Assembly (NCBI GenBank): GCA_937904325.1
Contig: CALGTK010000123.1
Coordinates: 1 to 49,479, forward strand
Source: an uncultured Planctomyces sp.
Lineage (GTDB): Bacteria; Planctomycetota; Planctomycetia; Planctomycetales; Planctomycetaceae
Reading direction: 5' to 3'
Length of the DNA stretch: 49,479 nucleotides
The position numbers and the translations under genes were made by a program. Shown piece by piece: positions 34,907 through 42,110 of the stretch. Under the pieces are notes generated by a model. That model did no database searches and had not been told where the DNA came from. It saw only the letters and a program-made list of their open reading frames with translations. Position 1 is the stretch's first letter, and every line of letters begins with the position of its first letter.

Positions 34907-36364
34907 ATGCATAGTGCTTCTGGTGTATTCCGGAAATTGATCTTCCTACTGGCTCTGATGCCAATTGTTGCTCAACCGGCCATCGTGTTCGCTCAGGATG
35001 GGACAGACTCAACTGAAGCAGTGGATGCAAATGCACCTGCTGAAGGAGAATCTGAATCTGACACAACTCCCACCGGGGATGAAGGTTCGGGCGAATCTGC
35101 CGAATCGGAGGCTCCTGCCGAGCTGAGCGGGGCCAAGGTTGCGTGGATGCTTACAGCTTCAGCACTCGTGCTCATGATGACAGCACCAGGGCTCGCGTTG
35201 TTCTACGGGGGGCTGGTCCGGAAAAAGAATATTCTCGGCGTCATGATGCAGTGTATCTTTCTGATGGGACTGATGACTGTCGTCTGGGGAGTCATTGGCT
35301 ACAGCCTCGCATTTGGAGGCTCGAACCCATATTTCGGAAACCTCGACCACGTCCTGATGAAGGGAATCATCGCCGACGGAGTTCTTTCTGAAGCGGACTG
35401 GGCTAACAACAGTATTTTCTGCGTGTTCCAGGGAATGTTCTTCATTATCACACCAGCTCTGATCTGTGGAGCATTTGCTGAACGAATGAAGTTCAGCACG
35501 ATGTGCGCCTTCTCCGTTCTATGGGGTTTGCTGGTGTACTGTCCGATTTGCCATTGGGTCTGGGGGGACGCTGGCTGGTTGTGCGAGTGGAATGAAAACG
35601 CTCTGTTTCCAGCACTCGACTTCGCTGGCGGAACCGTCGTCCACATCAGCTCAGGAGTTTCAGCACTGCTTTGTGCTCTGCTGATTGGAAAACGAATTGG
35701 ATATCCGCAAGAGCCGATGCCACCTCACAACCTCACCTACACCTGCATCGGTGCAGCGTTGCTGTGGGTCGGCTGGTTCGGATTCAACGCTGGAAGTGCT
35801 GTCGACGCGAATGCTGCCGCCGTTAACGCCTTCCTTGCAACTCACATGTGTGCGGCAGCTGGCGTGCTGGGATGGTCAGCAGTCGAATGGATTAAGCACG
35901 GCAAACCGAGCATCCTCGGCGCCTGCTCAGGCGCCGTCGCAGGTCTGGTCTGCATCACTCCTGCGAGCGGCTCATGCACGGCGGTCTCTGCGATTCCGAT
36001 GGGAATCATTGCTGGCGTCGTCTGCTACTTCGCCTGTGTCAAACTGAAGCAGAAGTGCGGATACGACGACTCGCTGGACGCATTCGGTGTTCACGGTGTC
36101 GGTGGAACGGTCGGAGCATTGCTGACCGGTGTCTTCGCCAGTAAGCACCTCAGCTCCAAACACTACGGCCTCCTTGACGGAATGCCTGGCCAGATGGTTC
36201 CTCAGATTGTGAGCATCGTTGCCACGGCTGTCTTCGCTTTAATCGGAACCTTCATCATTCTGAAATTTCTGGATGCAGTGATGGGACTGCGAGTCAGCCA
36301 GGAAGATGAAGTTCAGGGACTCGACGTCAGCCAGCACGGTGAAGAAGGCTATATCTTCCTGTAA
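34907..36364 (+). CDS. amt: Ammonium transporter (Amt family) with signal peptide and acidic N-terminal extension
   Basis: A 485-residue inner-membrane channel for ammonium/ammonia. After a signal peptide (MHSASGVFRKLIFLLALMPI..., to about residue 29) comes a ~45-residue Asp/Glu/Ser/Thr-rich stretch, presumably periplasmic, and then eleven membrane helices starting at AWMLTASALVLMMTAPGLAL. The pore twin histidines are His246 in DFAGGTVVHISSG and His396 in DAFGVHGVGG, and the vestibule segment FYGGLVRKKN is conserved. Start ATG 34907 has aagga about 7 nt upstream. PII proteins that would block the channel are encoded downstream (37907 and 38350), the classical amt-glnK arrangement except that an activator gene lies between. 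A sigma-54-type promoter lies ~190 bp upstream. Confidence 0.95.
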   Translation: MHSASGVFRKLIFLLALMPIVAQPAIVFAQDGTDSTEAVDANAPAEGESESDTTPTGDEGSGESAESEAPAELSGAKVAWMLTASALVLMMTAPGLALFYGGLVRKKNILGVMMQCIFLMGLMTVVWGVIGYSLAFGGSNPYFGNLDHVLMKGIIADGVLSEADWANNSIFCVFQGMFFIITPALICGAFAERMKFSTMCAFSVLWGLLVYCPICHWVWGDAGWLCEWNENALFPALDFAGGTVVHISSGVSALLCALLIGKRIGYPQEPMPPHNLTYTCIGAALLWVGWFGFNAGSAVDANAAAVNAFLATHMCAAAGVLGWSAVEWIKHGKPSILGACSGAVAGLVCITPASGSCTAVSAIPMGIIAGVVCYFACVKLKQKCGYDDSLDAFGVHGVGGTVGALLTGVFASKHLSSKHYGLLDGMPGQMVPQIVSIVATAVFALIGTFIILKFLDAVMGLRVSQEDEVQGLDVSQHGEEGYIFL

Positions 36365-36407
36365 GGACGTATCCTTCGATAAGCAGGTGGCTGAAAACCT
36401 GAACGAT

Positions 36408-36439
36408 CGCGGCAGCGAGGCCCCTAAAAGGGTGCCGCG
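36408..36439. other. Stem-loop downstream of amt
   Basis: Arms cgcggca (36408-36414) and tgccgcg (36433-36439) pair perfectly. Inside, ccct and aggg form a second short stem, with a 7-nt bulge on the 5' side. No U-run follows. It may protect the amt 3' end or attenuate reading into the activator gene. Confidence 0.5.
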
Positions 36440-36507
36440 CTGAACGTGTTCAAACTGTGAGTTGCTTACGGAATGGCAAAAGCCAACGGTGCGCGGGTCA
36501 GCGCTTC

Positions 36508-36536
36508 GGCGTGTCGGCCAACATGGCCGGCACGCC
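36508..36536. other. 12-bp stem-loop 36 bp before the sigma-54 activator gene
   Basis: Arms ggcgtgtcggcc and ggccggcacgcc pair over 12 bp with one G-T pair, around a 5-nt loop (aacat), followed by gttt. It is GC-rich and very stable. It could be an imperfect terminator between amt and the activator gene or a leader element. Confidence 0.6.
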
Positions 36537-36572
36537 GTTTCGATTCCGATCGAATGAAACGACGACAGCCCT

Positions 36573-37556
36573 ATGGACGCTGATAATCCAACGCTGAACG
36601 TCATCGGAAGCAGCCCGCCCATGAAGGCCGTGGCTGAGACAATAAAGCGGGTCGCCGACACTGGCGTCGACGTATTGATTCTCGGTGAGACGGGAACCGG
36701 CAAAGAACTGGTCGCCCGATCAGTGCATGACCTGGGGCGACGTGCGGATGGGCCTTTCGTTCCAATCGACTGTGGAGCGATCCCGGAGAACCTTCTCGAA
36801 AGCGAACTGTTCGGCTACGAGCGGGGAGCATTTACGGGAGCAGACCGTCAGCGACGAGGTCTCATGGAAACGGCAAGCGGCGGAACATTCTTTCTGGACG
36901 AGATCGGCGACCTGCCACTGCTGCTTCAAGCCAAGCTTCTACGAGTTCTTCAAGAACGAAAGCTGAGACGCGTCGGCGGCAACGCTGAAGTGGACGTCGA
37001 TGTTCGAATCGTTGCTGCCACGTCGCTCGACCTGGATCAAATGGTTCAGGATAGAACCTTCCGTGAAGACCTCTACTATCGCATCAATGTTGTGAGGATC
37101 GACTTGCCTCCGCTCCGTGAGCGTGGCGACGATCTCGGATTACTGGCCGAACACTTTGCACTTCGCTGTAGCCGTGAAATGGAGCGGCGCGTTCCCGCGA
37201 TCACGCCGGCAGCCTACGCGCTGATGCGACGCTACCATTGGCCTGGCAATATTCGCGAACTGCAGAACATCATCCGACGAGCCATCGCACTATCAGGTGA
37301 CGATCAGATCAGTGCCGACGATCTACCGGTGTCGCTGGTCGCTGCAGCCGGTGCAGCCAACGGAAGCCCCAGTCGCAGTTACTTTGAGATTCGCGATGAA
37401 TACCTTGCTCGTTTCGAACGAGAATACTTTGAGAGCCTGCTGCGGCGTCATGAAGGCAACGTCAAAGAGTCAGCTCGAGAAACTCAGCTTCCTCGCGGAA
37501 CACTGTACCGCCTGCTCAAGAATCACTCAGTCGACCCCGCGAAGTTTCGGCGATAA
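36573..37556 (+). CDS. Sigma-54-dependent transcriptional activator without sensory domain
   Basis: A 327-residue bacterial enhancer-binding protein. It starts almost at once with the AAA+ domain: Walker A GETGTGKE (38-45), the sigma-54 contact loop GAFTGA (85-90), Walker B FFLDEI (106-111), and FREDLYYRINVVRIDLPPLR with RYHWPGNIRELQNIIRRA. The C-terminus (~290-320) is a Fis-type helix-turn-helix (GNVKESARETQLPRGTLYRL). NtrC-type receiver or GAF domains are missing, as in PspF, so activity must be set by a partner protein or by expression. It lies between amt and two PII genes. It could drive the sigma-54 promoter at 34699 or distant targets. The start lacks a good ribosome-binding site. Confidence 0.92.
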   Translation: MDADNPTLNVIGSSPPMKAVAETIKRVADTGVDVLILGETGTGKELVARSVHDLGRRADGPFVPIDCGAIPENLLESELFGYERGAFTGADRQRRGLMETASGGTFFLDEIGDLPLLLQAKLLRVLQERKLRRVGGNAEVDVDVRIVAATSLDLDQMVQDRTFREDLYYRINVVRIDLPPLRERGDDLGLLAEHFALRCSREMERRVPAITPAAYALMRRYHWPGNIRELQNIIRRAIALSGDDQISADDLPVSLVAAAGAANGSPSRSYFEIRDEYLARFEREYFESLLRRHEGNVKESARETQLPRGTLYRLLKNHSVDPAKFRR

Positions 37557-38245
<689 letters not shown>

Positions 38246-38265
38246 CAAATGCTAGTCAACGCTAG

Positions 38266-38688
<423 letters not shown>

Positions 38689-38747
38689 TTAAGAGCTATC
38701 AGCCAGCTTTCGCACAGCATGGTGCGAAGATGTAAAGCAGGCTCAAT

Positions 38748-38778
38748 GAGGCAGAGAGAAGTAACGTCTCTCTGCCTC
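38748..38778. terminator. 12-bp perfect stem-loop between the second PII gene and glnD
   Basis: Arms gaggcagagaga and tctctctgcctc are exactly complementary around agtaacg. The stem is followed only by ttcg, so termination would be partial at best. Its place, 59 bp past the PII stop and 102 bp before glnD ATG 38881, fits attenuation that makes more PII than GlnD. It also argues against reading glnD from 38719, which would place the hairpin within the coding sequence. Confidence 0.6.
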
Positions 38779-38880
38779 TTCGACTGCGCAGGCAGCACTC
38801 CGTCGGGGAAATCTGCATCCGTGGTTGCCGCGTCGCGAGGCACAATTGCCTTGCCCACGATATTTATCAGCTATGCCTCA

Positions 38881-41592
38881 ATGAGAACTGTGTCCACGAC
38901 GATGTCGACTGAAACTCCCGCAGAACGAATTCAAAGACGCAAACAGGCTTTGGAAAAGATCCGGGAGCGTGCCGCAAAACTTTTCGCAGAAGGTGCGCAA
39001 GGGATGCAGATCGCGTCCTGGCTTTCGGACGCGATGGACACTTATACGATCGATATCCTGAAAGGGACGCTCGAAGACTTTACCGAAACAGAGCAATCCG
39101 AACTCGAACAAAACTCTGCAATGATCGCGATTGGTGGCTCGGGAAGAGGAGAAGTCGCACCGTACTCCGACTCCGACTTGATCTTCATCTTTCAACCGCG
39201 AATCGCCGATCTGATCTCGCGGCTGACCAAAAAAATCGTGCCTGACTTCTGGGACGCTGGTATCAAGCTGGGGCAACGCGTCCACACCGTCCGCGACGCC
39301 GCCACCAGCGCGATTGCCGACCCCCATCTCGCATCTTCACTCGTGTATGTACGCACGTTATGGGGCAACGACGATCTGGCGACCCAGCTGAAAACTCAAT
39401 TCTATCGAAAAGTCGTGCGAGCAAGACGTCGGATTTTCGTTGAAGATTGCATCGAAGGGCGAAACGAAGAACGCTCGACCCACGGAGCGAATGGCCAGCA
39501 ACTTGAGCCCGACGTTAAGAAGTCGTTGGGCAGTCTGAGAGACGTCCACCTTCTGCAGTGGATTGCGTTTGCTCATTACCAGACGTCAGACATTGACTCG
39601 CTGCGTCGACGGAACGTGCTGACGCCTGACGACGCTTCACGATTAAAGCGAGGCGTCGAATTTCTGACGCGAGTCCGTATAGACCTGCATCTTCACGCCG
39701 GGAAAGCAAACGACACTCTTTCAAAAGACGAGCAACTACGAATTGCAGAAGCACTCGAAATCTCACACGTTGAAGGTCAGCGGCCAGTAGAGCGATTCAT
39801 GCAGGAGTATTTTTCTCACAGCATGGCAATCGCCGAAATTTCCCAGCGATTCGTAAGCCGGCATCGAGGTCGCACCATTTCATCGACTCTGAAACGGCTG
39901 GTGATGTCGCATCGTGTTAATCGATACTTTGCCCTTAGTGAAGGCGAGCTCGACGTCGCACCGTCACATCTTCCGAAAATTTGCAACACGCTCGAAGACA
40001 TCCTGAAGATCTATCATTCCGCGGCCATGTATCAAGTGAGCCTGTCACCGCGACTGATCGAAGCCATCAAGTCAACAGCTCGCAATCTTCCATCGGGACC
40101 GTCACCGGAAACGTCGCGACTGTTCATGGAAATCCTGGGGACGGTCGGCCTCTGTAGTGTAACGGTCCGAAGTATGCACGACACCAACGTACTTGAACTT
40201 GTGATTCCCGAATGGCACCGAGTACGTTGCCTGTTGCAGTTCAACCAGTACCACCACTTCACGGTCGACGAGCACACGCTTCGATGTCTGGAAATCTGCG
40301 AGGGCTTCGCCGAAGAAGATTCACCGGTCGGCGCGGCTTATCGAAATACGCATTCGAAGCAGTTGCTCCATCTCGCGTTGATTCTTCACGACGCAGGAAA
40401 GGGATTTGAAGAAGACCACAGCGAACTTGGCTGCCGCATGGCTTTGGATATTTGTCAGAGATTAAAACTGAACCAGCACGAAATCGGTATCGTCTGCTTT
40501 CTGGTACATAAACACCTGAAGATGGCCGATCTTGGCTTTCGATATGACACGACTGATCCACAAGTCGTACTCGAATTCAGCCACGAAGTTGGTTCGGCCG
40601 AGAAACTCAGGATGCTTTATGTATTAACTGCCGCCGACGTCAGCGGCGTTGGTCCGGGCGTGTGGACCGCCTGGAAAGCCGATCTACTGGCAGATTTCTA
40701 CAAGCGACTGATGACGACACTGAGCGGTCTGCCACCCAGGTTTCACGAGGAAGAACGACTGCGGGAAATTCGTGAACACGTCTACGATTCGATCGTTCCC
40801 CAGGAACCGGAATCAGAGGAAATCGCGAATTCCTTGCGGCAATGGGTCGACAAGCAATTGGACGGTTTCTCGTCTCAGTATTTGACAATGACGCCCCCCC
40901 CGATGATCGCCCGGGATCTCGACATCATTCGCAGTCTGGAGCCCGGCGACATTCGAGTGGACGGACGATACGATCAAATCAGCGGCACGACCGACTACCA
41001 CGTCATTGCTGACTCGCAATACTCACGAGGTGGTTTCCATCGTATTTCTGGGATGCTGACTGCTCGGCACATGAAGATTCTTGGAGCCGAAATCACAACA
41101 AGTTTTGATGGAGTGATCGTCGACACATTTCACGTCATCGACGAAGACTTTTCCGGCATCGTCCCACAGGCACGCATCGACGAAGTCGCTGACTCAATCA
41201 TCCAGGGCTTACGGCAGGAAGTCACTGCGAAGGAGTTGTTCCAGAAATATCGGCGGTTTGCCACAGAGGCATCGGAAACACCAACGATGGGCTTGCCAAC
41301 GCGAGTAGAAGTCGACACCGACACTTCGGATAAGTCGACGATCGTTCTGGTCTTCGCACATAACCGCCCTGGCTTGCTCTACACCATCTCAAGAACGCTG
41401 TTCAAGCTCGACTTATCCATTGATCTCGCGAGAATCTCTACTCACTTCGATCAGGTCGTCGACGTCTTTTACGTGACTGACAACGAAGGCAGGAAGATTA
41501 CATCCAAAGAAAAGTGCCAGTCGATCTGTGATCGGATGATGGAAGAACTGGAGAAGTTCGAACAGTCGACGTATCGCGAATTCGTGTCATGA
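38881..41592 (+). CDS. glnD: [Protein-PII] uridylyltransferase / uridylyl-removing enzyme
   Basis: A 903-residue bifunctional enzyme that uridylylates PII at Tyr51 under nitrogen limitation and reverses it when glutamine is high. The nucleotidyltransferase site is IGGSGRGEVAPYSDSDLIF (85-101, catalytic Asp pair). An HD phosphohydrolase domain follows (HTLRCLEICEGF, ILHDAGKGFEEDHSELG with His503-Asp504). Two ACT domains complete it: about 705-770 (RGGFHRISGMLTARHMKILG) and 820-895 (VFAHNRPGLLYTISRTLFKL). Length and domain order fit GlnD. ATG 38902 is an alternative start; the frame open back to 38719 is rejected because of the hairpin and the lack of homology. Direct linkage to two PII genes is functionally ideal. 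Confidence 0.94.
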   Translation: MRTVSTTMSTETPAERIQRRKQALEKIRERAAKLFAEGAQGMQIASWLSDAMDTYTIDILKGTLEDFTETEQSELEQNSAMIAIGGSGRGEVAPYSDSDLIFIFQPRIADLISRLTKKIVPDFWDAGIKLGQRVHTVRDAATSAIADPHLASSLVYVRTLWGNDDLATQLKTQFYRKVVRARRRIFVEDCIEGRNEERSTHGANGQQLEPDVKKSLGSLRDVHLLQWIAFAHYQTSDIDSLRRRNVLTPDDASRLKRGVEFLTRVRIDLHLHAGKANDTLSKDEQLRIAEALEISHVEGQRPVERFMQEYFSHSMAIAEISQRFVSRHRGRTISSTLKRLVMSHRVNRYFALSEGELDVAPSHLPKICNTLEDILKIYHSAAMYQVSLSPRLIEAIKSTARNLPSGPSPETSRLFMEILGTVGLCSVTVRSMHDTNVLELVIPEWHRVRCLLQFNQYHHFTVDEHTLRCLEICEGFAEEDSPVGAAYRNTHSKQLLHLALILHDAGKGFEEDHSELGCRMALDICQRLKLNQHEIGIVCFLVHKHLKMADLGFRYDTTDPQVVLEFSHEVGSAEKLRMLYVLTAADVSGVGPGVWTAWKADLLADFYKRLMTTLSGLPPRFHEEERLREIREHVYDSIVPQEPESEEIANSLRQWVDKQLDGFSSQYLTMTPPPMIARDLDIIRSLEPGDIRVDGRYDQISGTTDYHVIADSQYSRGGFHRISGMLTARHMKILGAEITTSFDGVIVDTFHVIDEDFSGIVPQARIDEVADSIIQGLRQEVTAKELFQKYRRFATEASETPTMGLPTRVEVDTDTSDKSTIVLVFAHNRPGLLYTISRTLFKLDLSIDLARISTHFDQVVDVFYVTDNEGRKITSKEKCQSICDRMMEELEKFEQSTYREFVS

Positions 41593-41716
41593 AACCATGA
41601 TTGCTCTTAGCAATAATAACTTCGCCCTCAATTTCTTTGCAGGACTTCCCTGCCGACGGTAGACTCTCCAAACATTCGAGGGCCACGCGTTATTTATTTT
41701 CACTAATCGCGTTCGC

Positions 41717-41736
41717 AGACTGAGTATTTTCAGTCT
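41717..41736. terminator. Stem-loop downstream of glnD
   Basis: Perfect 7-bp arms agactga and tcagtct with loop gtattt, followed by ttg. It lies 125 bp after the glnD stop and abuts the larger palindrome at 41737. It is a possible weak transcription terminator; the T-run is too short to be sure. Confidence 0.45.
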
Positions 41737-41777
41737 TTGATTGCGTCATTCTGTTTACAGAATGAGCGACGAATCAA
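41737..41777. other. Long interrupted palindrome before the CsrA-like ORF
   Basis: The core tcattctgt-tt-acagaatga has 9-bp perfect arms (41746-41754 and 41757-41765). Outside small non-pairing spacers (gcg and gcgacg), ttgatt (41737-41742) and aatcaa (41772-41777) pair again. It starts directly after the hairpin at 41717-41736 and ends 61 bp before GTG 41839. It could be a regulator operator or, as RNA, a bipartite hairpin. Confidence 0.55.
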
Positions 41778-41838
41778 TTTAGACATAAGCAGCCTTTCGA
41801 GGGTATCTCGAAGTCTGATATAGATATGGAGTGTCGCC

Positions 41839-42021
41839 GTGACCGATGAACGCGAACATACCGAAATAACTTTACAGATCGGCGAAGCCATTCGAGTTGG
41901 CGATGCAGTCATCTCGATCATCGAGACTCAGGAAAATCAGGCTGCAGTCCTGGTAGAAGACTTGAGTGTCGCCGACGAGTTCGGTTCTGAGGCTCCGCTT
42001 CCCGCGGCGCAGCCCTTCTAA
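41839..42021 (+). CDS. Small CsrA-like protein (putative)
   Basis: A 60-residue ORF starting at GTG 41839 with ggag 7 nt upstream, an unusually clear ribosome-binding site for this window. Residues 9-38 (ITLQIGEAIRVGDAVISIIE followed by TQENQAAVLVED) resemble the CsrA order 'L..k.GE.i.IGD.I.I.ile..gnqV.LgI.ap'. The classical MLVLTRK start and the C-terminal helix are not preserved; the end is Ala/Pro-rich. CsrA binds GGA motifs in mRNA leaders; whether this protein binds RNA is unknown. It lies alone after glnD, behind two stem-loops. The alternative is an unrelated small beta-rich protein that happens to match. Confidence 0.5.
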   Translation: MTDEREHTEITLQIGEAIRVGDAVISIIETQENQAAVLVEDLSVADEFGSEAPLPAAQPF

Positions 42022-42110
42022 CAACACCTTGCTCGCTCTCGGCTGTCAGATAGTGGGCCGTTCTGAAGTTCCCGCGCAAAGAGACACTCACAAAGAACCC
42101 ATAGAAGGGT

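Noticed and set aside
38719-38880. N-terminal extension of GlnD
   Set aside because: It would include the strong hairpin at 38748-38778 in the coding region and has no similarity to the GlnD N-terminus.
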